From: Sediminibacterium sp.
GTDB taxonomy: Bacteria > Bacteroidota > Bacteroidia > Chitinophagales > Chitinophagaceae
NCBI RefSeq assembly: GCF_019264485.1
Contig: NZ_JAHVAA010000011.1
Location: forward strand, 711,213-775,212
Direction of reading: 5' to 3'
Length of the DNA: 64,000 bases
This document shows, in pieces, positions 9,614-17,769 of this stretch. Made by a program: the position numbers and the translations under genes. Within the stretch, counting starts at the first letter, position 1; each line of letters starts with the position of its first letter. The notes below the pieces were generated by a model. It had not been told where the DNA came from. It saw nothing but the letters and a program-made list of their open reading frames with translations, and did no database searches.

Positions 9614-10244
9614 ATGCATAGTATATCAGTACACAGGTAATAAGCGCTATTAAAAGCGCCACCCATATTTTATACCTGTTCCAGTAATACTGTCTTTTAT
9701 AATTGGTCAGAAAATGAGTGATGCTGTCTGTAGCGTTTTTATTTAGTCCATTTATTTGCCGGAGGGTATTTACAAACTGCATACAGTCGCTCCAGTTCAG
9801 GTATTGAATGCAAAACAAAACATTCGATATGAGTAACCCATTTTGTTGCTCATCATTGTATTTCTCCAGTAACTGTATATGATATACGGATAGTAAGGCC
9901 TGAAGGTCGTTTACCAATCGGTCCAGGTTAATTCGATCCGGATTACCTGCTTTAATCCGCTGCACCAGTTCATCACTCATTAGTCTTACTTCTTCAGGAG
10001 TAGTGGCAATGATACGTGTAACAGTTTTTCCTGGAAAACGGGTAAAATCATATTTCTTTCGCTGCAAAGGATCGCTCAAAACAGCATAAGCCTCACGGAT
10101 CATGACAAACTGGGCAGCAGCCTGTTGGGAAGTATTTTTATCGGGATGAAATTCCAGTGCCAATCTGCGATAGGCTTTCCTGATATCAGCAGCACTTGCA
10201 GTAGGTTGTAATTGTAAAACCTGGTAATAGTCTTTGTCAAACAT
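9612..10244 (-). CDS. J-domain (DnaJ-like) membrane-anchored protein
   Basis: A 210-residue protein starting with a J domain (residues 4-70: DYYQVLQLQPTASAADIRKA), with the essential HPD tripeptide in EFHPDKNT. A central helical region of unknown function follows, and a C-terminal membrane helix (IWVALLIALITCVLIYY). It lacks the G/F and zinc-finger domains of true DnaJ, so it is a type III J-protein likely to recruit DnaK to a membrane-associated client. The client is unknown. Confidence 0.85.
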   Translation of the reverse strand: MFDKDYYQVLQLQPTASAADIRKAYRRLALEFHPDKNTSQQAAAQFVMIREAYAVLSDPLQRKKYDFTRFPGKTVTRIIATTPEEVRLMSDELVQRIKAGNPDRINLDRLVNDLQALLSVYHIQLLEKYNDEQQNGLLISNVLFCIQYLNWSDCMQFVNTLRQINGLNKNATDSITHFLTNYKRQYYWNRYKIWVALLIALITCVLIYYA

Positions 10245-10257
10245 TTAAACAAATTTG

Positions 10258-10313
10258 CAGATCTCAGATGGCAGATTTGAAAAATAAATCTGACATCTGC
10301 CATCTGAGATCTG
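10258..10313. repeat. Word-type inverted repeat (CAGATGTC family)
   Basis: Perfect 19-bp arms: CAGATCTCAGATGGCAGAT at 10258-10276 and its complement at 10295-10313, with a further CTGACATC word in the loop and flank. It lies between two minus-strand genes, just after the STAS stop and before the J-domain gene start. Confidence 0.85.
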
Positions 10314-10322
10314 ACATCAAAA

Positions 10323-10721
10323 TTATTCTGCTTTATCAAACTCCACATCATCCCCATCCAATAACTCTCTTTCAATTTCTTCCATCTGCACAATATCCCA
10401 GGCTTCACTTTCGGTAGGGGTAATATTCATGAAATCGAGCAGCTCTTCTTTTTCAAAAACAGCTTCAAGAGGTTCTTTTATATTACATAAAACAAAGGAA
10501 GCACTGTTTTCATAAAAATGCTGTTGTAAGCCGGCAATGGCACTGGCTGCTTCGGCTTCTATTTCAGTTACAGGCTCGAGGTTTAAAACAATATTTTTAA
10601 CCGGTTGTTGAAGAAAAGCAGAACAGGTTTCGGCAAGTTTTGCTGCTATATTGGCAGAAATAATCGGCACAACTGGTGTTACAACGGTGAATTTCTCTTT
10701 GGTATCAATTTTGACTTCCAT
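10323..10721 (-). CDS. STAS-domain protein (anti-sigma-antagonist-like)
   Basis: A 132-residue cytoplasmic protein with a STAS fold: a beta-strand start (VKIDTKEKFTVVTPV), then KNIVLNLEPVTEIEAEAASAIAGLQQ. The usual phospho-acceptor position is occupied by EAEAAS rather than a clear DSS motif, so regulation by phosphorylation is uncertain. The C-terminus is acidic (ELLDGDDVEFDKAE). I chose the ATG at 10721 over the TTG at 10727. It is probably a partner-switching regulator; the target is unknown. Confidence 0.7.
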   Translation of the reverse strand: MEVKIDTKEKFTVVTPVVPIISANIAAKLAETCSAFLQQPVKNIVLNLEPVTEIEAEAASAIAGLQQHFYENSASFVLCNIKEPLEAVFEKEELLDFMNITPTESEAWDIVQMEEIERELLDGDDVEFDKAE

Positions 10722-10813
10722 TTGCAACGAAGGTTAGGTTAACAACTGTGAATAACTGATGCACAACTTCGCTCAAAAATATTCGTTATAATTGTATAAA
10801 TCCAATTTAGGTT

Positions 10814-13369
10814 ATGGATAATAATTTTTCAGCACAGGTTAAAGAGATCATCTCTTTCAGCAGGGAAGAGGCTTTGCGGCTCGGTAACGACTTCATTGGC
10901 ACAGAACACCTGTTATTGGGTTTGATCAGGGATGGTGATAATACCGCCATCAAAGTGTTAAAACAACTCAATGTAGACCTTTACGAATTAAGGAAAGAAG
11001 TGGAGCTGGCGGTAAAAGATAAGACAGGTAAAAATATTGCCAATATCAATAGTTTACCCCTTACCAAACAGGCCGAAAAAGTAATCAGGGTAACGGTACT
11101 CGAAGCCAAGGCATTAAAAAGCCCCCTGGTAGAAACCGAGCACCTGATGCTCAGCATCCTTAAGAATAAAGAAAATATTGCTACACAGATATTGAACCAG
11201 TTCGATATTGACTACGATCTGTTCCGCAATGAGTTAGGAATGGTTGGCTCAGCCAATCCACCTAATCCAAGGGCTGAATTCAGTGATGAGGGAGAAGATG
11301 AATTTGATGAAGAAAAACGCTCATCGGGATACCAGCAGCAGAAAGCGGGTGGTAAAACAGGGGCCAATGCAAAAAGTAAAACCCCTGTACTCGACAATTT
11401 TGGCAGAGATATTACCAAATTGGCAGAATCAGGATCTCTTGACCCGATTGTAGGCAGGGAAGAAGAAATTGAAAGGGTAAGCCAGATATTGAGCCGCCGT
11501 AAAAAGAATAACCCCATTCTTATTGGTGAGCCGGGTGTGGGTAAAACAGCAATTGTAGAAGGACTGGCCCTACGTATCGTTCAGCGAAAAGTAAGCCGGG
11601 TTTTATTTGATAAAAGAGTGATTTCACTCGATCTGGCTGCACTGGTTGCGGGTACCAAATACCGTGGTCAGTTTGAAGAAAGAATGAAAGCCATCATGAA
11701 TGAACTGGAAAAAAACAGGGATGTGATTCTCTTCATTGATGAAATTCATACCATTGTAGGAGCAGGTGGTGCCAGTGGGTCTCTTGATGCATCTAATATT
11801 TTCAAACCCGCATTGGCAAGAGGGGAGCTGCAATGTATCGGAGCATCTACACTCGATGAGTATCGAATGTACATTGAGAAAGATGGTGCATTGGACAGAC
11901 GCTTCCAGAAAGTGCTGGTAGAACCACCCAGTGTGGAAGACACCATCATCATACTCAACAATATCAAATCGAAATACGAAGACTTCCACAACGTGAGTTA
12001 TGCTGATGATGCCATCGACGCCTGTGTGAAACTGAGTGATCGTTATATGACCGACAGGTTATTACCCGATAAAGCCATCGATGTACTGGACGAAGTAGGA
12101 GCCCGGGTGCATTTGAAAAACATCAATGTACCGGAAGAAATTGTAGAACTGGAGAAGAAGATCGAAGACATCAAGAACGAAAAGAATAAAGTTGTCAAGA
12201 GTCAGCGTTTTGAAGAAGCCGCTGCTTTACGTGATACAGAAAAAAGACTGGGCGAAGAACTGGAAAAAGCTAAGAACCAGTGGGAAGAGGAAAGCAAACA
12301 CAAACGCTATCCTATTTCCGAAGAACATATTGCTGAAGTTGTGAGTATGATGACCGGTATTCCTGTGAAACGTATGGTACAGGCAGAAACAGAGAAACTG
12401 CGCAGGATGAGTGAAGACATGAAAGGAATGGTGATTGGTCAGGACGAAGCAATACAGAAAGTGGTAAAAGCCATTCAACGTAACAGGGTAGGTTTGAAAG
12501 ATCCTAAAAAACCAATTGGTACTTTTATCTTCCTCGGCCCCACAGGTGTAGGTAAAACAGAGCTGGCTCGTTCACTTGCGAGGTATATGTTCGATTCGGA
12601 AGATTCGCTGATACGGATCGATATGAGCGAATACATGGAGAAATTTACCGTAAGCCGTTTAATAGGAGCACCTCCGGGTTATGTGGGTTATGAAGAAGGC
12701 GGACAACTTACAGAGAAAGTAAGAAGAAAACCATACTGTGTAATTCTGCTCGATGAAATAGAGAAAGCGCATCCCGATATCTACAATATACTTTTACAGG
12801 TATTGGATGACGGACAATTAACGGACGGACTTGGCAGAAAAGTTGATTTTAAAAATACCATGATTATCATGACATCGAATATCGGTGTACGCCAGTTGAA
12901 GGAGTTTGGTGATGGTGTGGGTTTTGCTACTGCTACCCGTATACAGAATGCAGAAGAAAATAACAAAGCAGTCATTGAAAAAGCACTGAAACGTACATTC
13001 TCTCCTGAATTCCTGAACCGTATTGATGATGTGGTGGTATTTAATGCACTGAACCAGGAGAATATCTTCAATATCATCGATATACTCATGAAAGGGGTAT
13101 CGAAACGCTTGCAGAACCTGGGTTTTTCACTTGAACTGACTCCGGCCGCAAAAGAATTTATTTCTGAAAAAGGATACGATTCACAGTTTGGTGCAAGACC
13201 ATTGCACAGGGCCATCCAGAAATACCTGGAAGATCCTTTGGCTGAAGAAATTCTGAATATGAATATCAAACAGGGAGATGTATTAATTGCAGATCTGGAT
13301 AAAGAATCAGGTAAACTGAAATTCGATTTCCAGAAAAGGGTAGAAGAAGGCGAAAGCGCAAATGTATAA
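10814..13369 (+). CDS. clpC: ATP-dependent Clp protease ATP-binding subunit ClpC
   Basis: AAA+ unfoldase that feeds substrates to ClpP. The 851 residues show: a Clp N-domain repeat (1-145, [14 protein letters not shown] and [13 protein letters not shown]), an acidic linker, the first AAA domain with Walker A GEPGVGKT (239-246) and Walker B ILFIDEIH, a UVR segment in the middle domain ([20 protein letters not shown]), and the second AAA domain with [21 protein letters not shown] and a C-terminal D2-small domain. The middle domain marks it as ClpC rather than ClpA or ClpB. It is followed by a rho-independent terminator. A TATAATTG sequence upstream resembles a Bacteroidota -7 element with one mismatch. 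Confidence 0.96.
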   Translation: MDNNFSAQVKEIISFSREEALRLGNDFIGTEHLLLGLIRDGDNTAIKVLKQLNVDLYELRKEVELAVKDKTGKNIANINSLPLTKQAEKVIRVTVLEAKALKSPLVETEHLMLSILKNKENIATQILNQFDIDYDLFRNELGMVGSANPPNPRAEFSDEGEDEFDEEKRSSGYQQQKAGGKTGANAKSKTPVLDNFGRDITKLAESGSLDPIVGREEEIERVSQILSRRKKNNPILIGEPGVGKTAIVEGLALRIVQRKVSRVLFDKRVISLDLAALVAGTKYRGQFEERMKAIMNELEKNRDVILFIDEIHTIVGAGGASGSLDASNIFKPALARGELQCIGASTLDEYRMYIEKDGALDRRFQKVLVEPPSVEDTIIILNNIKSKYEDFHNVSYADDAIDACVKLSDRYMTDRLLPDKAIDVLDEVGARVHLKNINVPEEIVELEKKIEDIKNEKNKVVKSQRFEEAAALRDTEKRLGEELEKAKNQWEEESKHKRYPISEEHIAEVVSMMTGIPVKRMVQAETEKLRRMSEDMKGMVIGQDEAIQKVVKAIQRNRVGLKDPKKPIGTFIFLGPTGVGKTELARSLARYMFDSEDSLIRIDMSEYMEKFTVSRLIGAPPGYVGYEEGGQLTEKVRRKPYCVILLDEIEKAHPDIYNILLQVLDDGQLTDGLGRKVDFKNTMIIMTSNIGVRQLKEFGDGVGFATATRIQNAEENNKAVIEKALKRTFSPEFLNRIDDVVVFNALNQENIFNIIDILMKGVSKRLQNLGFSLELTPAAKEFISEKGYDSQFGARPLHRAIQKYLEDPLAEEILNMNIKQGDVLIADLDKESGKLKFDFQKRVEEGESANV

Positions 13370-13391
13370 GAGAAGGTAAGTGCTCAATATA

Positions 13392-13421
13392 AAGGCTCTG
13401 CTGAAAAGCAGGGCTTTTTTT
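13392..13421 (+). terminator. Rho-independent terminator of clpC
   Basis: Stem GGCTCTGCT / AGCAGGGCT (two G-U pairs) with a GAAA loop, followed by seven T. Confidence 0.85.
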
Positions 13422-13439
13422 GTAAATGGTGGAAGGGCT

Positions 13440-13510
13440 AGTGAGTAATGAATAGTCGGTAGACAATAGTTTTTGACAATTCACTCACTGCTCACTACTG
13501 ACTACTCATT
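13440..13510. repeat. Word-type inverted repeat (GTAGTGA/GTCAG family) overlapping the ubiX stop
   Basis: The arm AATGAATAGTCGGTAG (13447-13462) pairs at 14 of 16 positions with CTACTGACTACTCATT (13495-13510). The right arm runs into the last codons of ubiX, so the repeat overlaps the coding region. It lies between the convergent clpC and ubiX genes. Confidence 0.7.
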
Positions 13511-14069
13511 CCTGCCCCCATCTGTATGAATGTTGCTCGAGACCGGCGATATCCAGCACCCTGTCAACAACGGTAGCAGCAGCTTCTTCAATGGTTTGGG
13601 GGCGGCTGTAGAATGATGGAGTAGCCGGACAGATAATACCACCTGCCAATGTTACCGTCTCCATGTTTTTAATGTGGATGAGATTGTAGGGCGTTTCACG
13701 CACCAACAGAATCAGTTTTCTTCTCTCTTTCAGTATTACGTCTGCAGCACGTGTAACAAGATCGTCGCTCACGCCTGCCGCAATACGCCCCAGTGTTCCC
13801 ATACTGCAGGGGGCAACAATCATAATATTGTATTTGGCAGACCCTGAAGCAAAAGGGGCGTTAAAATCGTATTTATCAAAATAGCGGAAAGGGTAGTTGT
13901 TATAATCTTCATTACCCAATTCTGTTCTCCATACTTCTTTGGCATTCTTGCTCATAACTATACCCACTTCCTCATATTGGTTACTGAGTGAAATAAGTTT
14001 ATCAAGAAGGAGTTTTGCATATACAGAACCGCTGGCACCCGTAATGGCAATGGCTATTTTGTTACTCAT
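13506..14069 (-). CDS. ubiX: UbiX/Pad1-family flavin prenyltransferase
   Basis: Makes prenylated FMN, the cofactor for UbiD-type decarboxylases. The 187-residue protein has the N-terminal Rossmann-like signature IAITGASGSVYAKLLLDKL, the SAKYNIMIVAPCSMGTLGRIA flavin segment, and the conserved RKLILLVRETPYNLIHIKNM and ATPSFYSRPQTIEE motifs. The normal length and full motif set suggest it is active. No ubiD homologue is in the window. The last codons lie in an intergenic-type repeat. Confidence 0.93.
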   Translation of the reverse strand: MSNKIAIAITGASGSVYAKLLLDKLISLSNQYEEVGIVMSKNAKEVWRTELGNEDYNNYPFRYFDKYDFNAPFASGSAKYNIMIVAPCSMGTLGRIAAGVSDDLVTRAADVILKERRKLILLVRETPYNLIHIKNMETVTLAGGIICPATPSFYSRPQTIEEAAATVVDRVLDIAGLEQHSYRWGQE

Positions 14070-14124
14070 GGTAACGCTTTATACTGAAAAACAAAGTTAA
14101 AGGGAAAAGGTTGGGAAATACATT

Positions 14125-14190
14125 AAATCAAAAGTCAAAATTCAAAAGCCAAAATGTACATTTCAGCTTTTGAATTTTGACTTTTGATTT
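14125..14190. repeat. Word-type inverted repeat (TTTTGATT family)
   Basis: Perfect 25-bp arms at 14125-14149 (AAATCAAAAGTCAAAATT...) and 14166-14190. The arms consist of the word AAAAGTC/AAAATTC. It sits at the 3' end of the glucan phosphorylase-like gene and upstream of ubiX. Confidence 0.85.
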
Positions 14191-14201
14191 TTAATTTATA
14201 C

Positions 14202-15854
14202 CTACTTGTACATGATTTCATAATACTCATGCGCCATCCTGTTACTATCAAACTGGAAGCGCACATCACGCATACCATTTTTAGTAATCTGTCTCCAGGT
14301 ATCAAAATTATCGTAGTACATAGGAATAATCTGCTGCTCGAGTATTTCATAAGCCTTGTTCAGGTCATACTCATCCTGGTCATGAACGGTCATGTTTTCA
14401 TAGTCTGCTTTAGGAACTACGAAACCATTATTGCCATGGTTCACGAATTCTGGAATCCATCCATCGTCGGTAGAGAAATTCACAGCACCATTCATAGCGG
14501 CTGTCATACCACTGGTACCCGATGCTTCGCGGGGTACACGCGGATTATTGAGCCATACATCAGCCGCCTGTTTCAGGCGTTTACTCAAGCCTAATTCATA
14601 GCCGATTAATACGGCTACGTTTTTATAATTCTTGCTCAGGTGAACAAGGTTATTGAATTGTGAGATCGCAGGGTAGTCAACCGGATAAGGCTTACCCGCC
14701 CAAATAATCTGAACAGGATGCTTGGTGTTGTTAAGCATCTTTTCAAATCGTTCCATATCATAGGTAAGCATATCGGCACGTTTGTAACCTGCAAACCTTC
14801 TCGCCCAGACAATGGTTAACACATTTGGATTAAATACTTTACCTGTCTGATCGGCAACAATTTCAAAAGCTCTTTTCTTCAGGTATTTTTTGCGGTCGTC
14901 AAATGTATAATCATTGCCATCTTCCATAGCACGATACATTTGTTTATCAGCCCAGTAACGCCAGTTTTGCGCATTGGTAATGGAAGTAATAGGGCAGATA
15001 CCTTCATAATTCTTCCACATCTCACGGCTTACATGCCCATGCAATGCAGAAACACCATTCGCTTTGCGGGCAAAACGCAATGCTGCCAATGAGTGGTTAA
15101 ACTGGTCATCTTTCATGCCAGTTAATTTGCGCACTTCGTCAAGCGATAGGCCACAGAAATAGCTCATTTTATGACAGAGGTAAATATCATGCTTTTCATT
15201 TCCTGCTTCTTCCGGTGTGTGTGTAGTAAAAACAAGATGCTCTCTTACTTTTTCCACACTCTTGAATTTGTTTAACAAATAAAAAGCCGAAGAAATGCCA
15301 TGTGCTTCATTCAGATGGTAAACATCAGGATTGAAACCTAATTCATCAATCAACTTGGCACCAGCAACACCTAATAAAATAAACTGTGCTACTTTGGTAG
15401 CAACATTCGCATCGTATAAACGATGCGTAATAGTTTGCGAAACGTAATCGTTTTCGGGTAAGTCAGTACTCAATAAGAATAGCGGGGCACTATTGAATGT
15501 TTCCGGATTCAGGTAATACGCTTTTACCCAAACAGGATGCTCGTGAATGAGTATCTGAAATTTAATACCGGTATCTTCCAGAAAACTATAAATTTTTTCC
15601 ATGAAGGTAACCTGTAAAGTCTGATCCTGATTTCTGGCCTGATCGTAATAACCGTGTTTCCAAAGTATACCTATACCGATCATGTTCTGTCTTAACTCGT
15701 ATGCACTGCGTAAGTGAGAGCCAGCCAGGTATCCCAGGCCGCCACTGTATATTTTAAGAGGTTGGTGAATGGCAAATTCCATAGAAAAATAAGCAGCTTT
15801 TTTTCCGTACTGCTCATTGATCTGATAAGGGACATGATAGTTTCTAAAATTCAT
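14202..15854 (-). CDS. Alpha-glucan phosphorylase-like glycosyltransferase, PLP lysine missing
   Basis: A 550-residue GT-B fold protein related to the short alpha-glucan phosphorylases (TIGR02094-like). Recognisable motifs are AAYFSMEFAIHQPLKIYSGGLG (acceptor side), NEAHGISSAF, RFAGYKRADML and PREASGTSGM. In family members the last motif continues with a Lys that carries pyridoxal phosphate; here that position is Thr 451 (codon at 14502-14504). It may therefore be non-phosphorolytic, acting as a glycosyltransferase or glycogen-binding protein. The ATG at 15854 starts the conserved sequence; upstream in-frame residues do not fit. It is monocistronic and flanked by repeats. Confidence 0.82.
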   Translation of the reverse strand: MNFRNYHVPYQINEQYGKKAAYFSMEFAIHQPLKIYSGGLGYLAGSHLRSAYELRQNMIGIGILWKHGYYDQARNQDQTLQVTFMEKIYSFLEDTGIKFQILIHEHPVWVKAYYLNPETFNSAPLFLLSTDLPENDYVSQTITHRLYDANVATKVAQFILLGVAGAKLIDELGFNPDVYHLNEAHGISSAFYLLNKFKSVEKVREHLVFTTHTPEEAGNEKHDIYLCHKMSYFCGLSLDEVRKLTGMKDDQFNHSLAALRFARKANGVSALHGHVSREMWKNYEGICPITSITNAQNWRYWADKQMYRAMEDGNDYTFDDRKKYLKKRAFEIVADQTGKVFNPNVLTIVWARRFAGYKRADMLTYDMERFEKMLNNTKHPVQIIWAGKPYPVDYPAISQFNNLVHLSKNYKNVAVLIGYELGLSKRLKQAADVWLNNPRVPREASGTSGMTAAMNGAVNFSTDDGWIPEFVNHGNNGFVVPKADYENMTVHDQDEYDLNKAYEILEQQIIPMYYDNFDTWRQITKNGMRDVRFQFDSNRMAHEYYEIMYK

Positions 15855-16047
15855 AATTGCTTGTTTGGTGATCAAATAGCGTTTGCAATATAGGGGTATT
15901 TCGAGAAAATGTATTTCATACACAATAACGATGTGGGTAATCAGTGGGAAGAAAGGCGAAATTGAACAAACAATCGTTAGGATTCAATGCAGAAAGGTGT
16001 TTGCAAACGTTTTCGAAACAGAAACATTTACAGACTATTATTCAAAT

Positions 16048-17004
16048 TTAGGGTGCAGCTGTTCTTTTTTTCTTTGTTTTCGGCTCTCTTTTTTTACGGT
16101 ACGTATCATCAAAAAAACATTTGATACCCCGGTGATTACCGCAACTACCCTGTTCTTTTACTGTAACATAGTTGCCAGCAAACTTAAAATCAATAATACA
16201 GGGGTCTCCATTTTGGAGATACTGTGCATTTCCAGATGATTTCAATTTAAACTCACCTTTCAATTCACCCACACAAGTGGCTTTGTCTTTTTCAAAATGA
16301 ATAAAGAATAAATAGTTATTGGCATCTTTACCATCTCTGACAGAGATATAATTTTTTTCATTTTTTACATATTCTCCACTCAATTTATTAAGGCGGGGTA
16401 AAGTATCGATGGGATTGATGACTGCTGTTTTCTCCGGGTCTTCATTGCTGTCTGTTACAACCAGCATAAAAATACCGGCATCATTATATACCCAACCAGA
16501 CCGGGTAAATTTCAAGGTATTTTCCGGTGATGTTTTTTCCCGGTTAAGCATAAAAGTAGGCTCTTTGTTTATCGATACAAAACGATAATAGCCGCCTGTT
16601 TTCTGGTTGTTTAACAATTCCTTTGAAGCGAGATAGTTTAGTTTTTTATCAGTTACAAAAACAACACAGCTTGTTTTCTTCTGACGGGTAAAATTGATAA
16701 GCAGGTAATTCTCTTTTTCTTTTTCAATGATACCTACGGGTTTGATCACCGTTTTTTTGTCTTTACCAATATATAGCGCAATGGCACTATCAGGGATAAA
16801 CTGACTCAATGCTTTATAACCAATTTTTGTTGTATCAGATTTGCGGGCAATATTCGAATCAGCCATCAGGTAGGATCCGGTGATTTTTGGGAAGGCAGTA
16901 ATAAATTCTTCTGCTTTGAGTGGTACTTCTCCTGAAAAATCAATTTTTTCATCCTTGCAGGCCATGAAAAGAAGGAAGATAAAAAGATAAACAAAGGGCT
17001 TCAT
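16048..17004 (-). CDS. Conserved-looking lipoprotein of unknown function
   Basis: A 318-residue exported lipoprotein: signal MKPFVYLFIFLLFMAC with the lipid Cys at about position 16. The body is rich in beta-strands and Lys, and the C-terminus has several Cys (CVGELKG, DPCIID, GSCGNHRGIKCFFDD) and a strongly basic tail (KKREPKTKKKR). I do not recognise a domain. The start at the second Met places the signal peptide correctly. It is divergent from mntR, so the operator there lies also near this gene's promoter. Confidence 0.75.
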   Translation of the reverse strand: MKPFVYLFIFLLFMACKDEKIDFSGEVPLKAEEFITAFPKITGSYLMADSNIARKSDTTKIGYKALSQFIPDSAIALYIGKDKKTVIKPVGIIEKEKENYLLINFTRQKKTSCVVFVTDKKLNYLASKELLNNQKTGGYYRFVSINKEPTFMLNREKTSPENTLKFTRSGWVYNDAGIFMLVVTDSNEDPEKTAVINPIDTLPRLNKLSGEYVKNEKNYISVRDGKDANNYLFFIHFEKDKATCVGELKGEFKLKSSGNAQYLQNGDPCIIDFKFAGNYVTVKEQGSCGNHRGIKCFFDDTYRKKREPKTKKKRTAAP

Positions 17005-17075
17005 GGGGAGAATTTGCAATAAAAATAGGGTTTTCGGGCGAAGTAGGGTAGATATCTTGGATATTATCTTTTTAT

Positions 17076-17095
17076 TTTTTAGGTTTGTCTAAAAA
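17076..17095. promoter_or_regulatory. DtxR/MntR-type operator upstream of mntR
   Basis: Perfect inverted repeat TTTTTAG-GTTTGT-CTAAAAA, ending 13 bp before the mntR start. The core TTAGGTTTGTCTAA closely matches the known DtxR-family consensus TTAGGTTAGCCTAA. Metal-bound MntR binding here would block transcription of mntR-mntH, giving autoregulation. Confidence 0.75.
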
Positions 17096-17108
17096 TAAAT
17101 TTAGGGTA

Positions 17109-17768
17109 ATGATATTTACAGTTGCCGAAGAAAATTATATCAAAGCAGTGTATCACCTGCAACAGGAACAGGAAACGGTTTCTACCAATGCCTTGTCTGC
17201 CGAACTGCAAACAAGACCGGCTTCTGTTACCGATATGCTGAAAAAATTAAAATCCAAACGTATCATCAGCTACGAGCCTTACCATGGTGTGAAACTGAGT
17301 AATGAAGGAAGGAAAGTAGCATTGGGCATTGTGCGCAAACATCGGCTATGGGAATATTTCCTCGTAGATAAGTTACAGTTTGGCTGGGATGAGGTACATG
17401 AAGTTGCAGAAGAATTGGAGCATATCAGCAGCACGAAACTGGTTGATAAACTGGATGCATTTCTAGGCTATCCCAAATTCGATCCGCATGGCGATCCTAT
17501 TCCCGACAGTAAGGGACGTTTGGCGGCTCAGCAACAAGAACCATTAGCGGCTATACCATTAAATAAAACAGTAGAGATTACCGCTGTGGGAAGTCAGTCA
17601 TCTGAATTACTGGAGTTATTAAAACACAAAGGACTACAGATGGGCACAAGATTAGAGGTTAAAAAAATATTTGATTTTGATGGCTCCCTGGAATTAAAAA
17701 GTAAGAACCAGCAGATTGTCACCATCAGCCGCGATCTGGCATCTGTATTATTTGTAAAACCAGTTTGA
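17109..17768 (+). CDS. mntR: Metal-dependent regulator of the DtxR/MntR family
   Basis: A 219-residue repressor that senses Mn2+ or Fe2+. The winged helix-turn-helix (TVAEENYIKAVYHLQQ, TRPASVTDMLKKLKSKRIISY) is followed by the metal-binding and dimerisation domain with His and Glu ligands (RKHRLWEYFLVDKLQFGWDEVHEVAEELEHI) and a C-terminal SH3/FeoA-like domain (TRLEVKKIFDFDGSLEL). I chose the ATG at 17109 rather than the TTG at 17085, which lies inside the operator. It ends 1 bp before mntH and is clearly its operon partner. Confidence 0.92.
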   Translation: MIFTVAEENYIKAVYHLQQEQETVSTNALSAELQTRPASVTDMLKKLKSKRIISYEPYHGVKLSNEGRKVALGIVRKHRLWEYFLVDKLQFGWDEVHEVAEELEHISSTKLVDKLDAFLGYPKFDPHGDPIPDSKGRLAAQQQEPLAAIPLNKTVEITAVGSQSSELLELLKHKGLQMGTRLEVKKIFDFDGSLELKSKNQQIVTISRDLASVLFVKPV

Positions 17769-17769
17769 G

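Noticed and set aside
14184..14594. A 136-aa plus-strand ORF opposite the glucan phosphorylase gene
   Set aside because: It is antisense to a well-supported gene with conserved motifs and has no recognisable features, as do similar antisense ORFs at 1355, 25482, 29174, 38219, 40636 and 56344. These come from codon bias on the coding strand.
17085..17108. TTG start of mntR 24 bp upstream
   Set aside because: It falls inside the perfect inverted-repeat operator, and the residues it would add do not match the family N-terminus.
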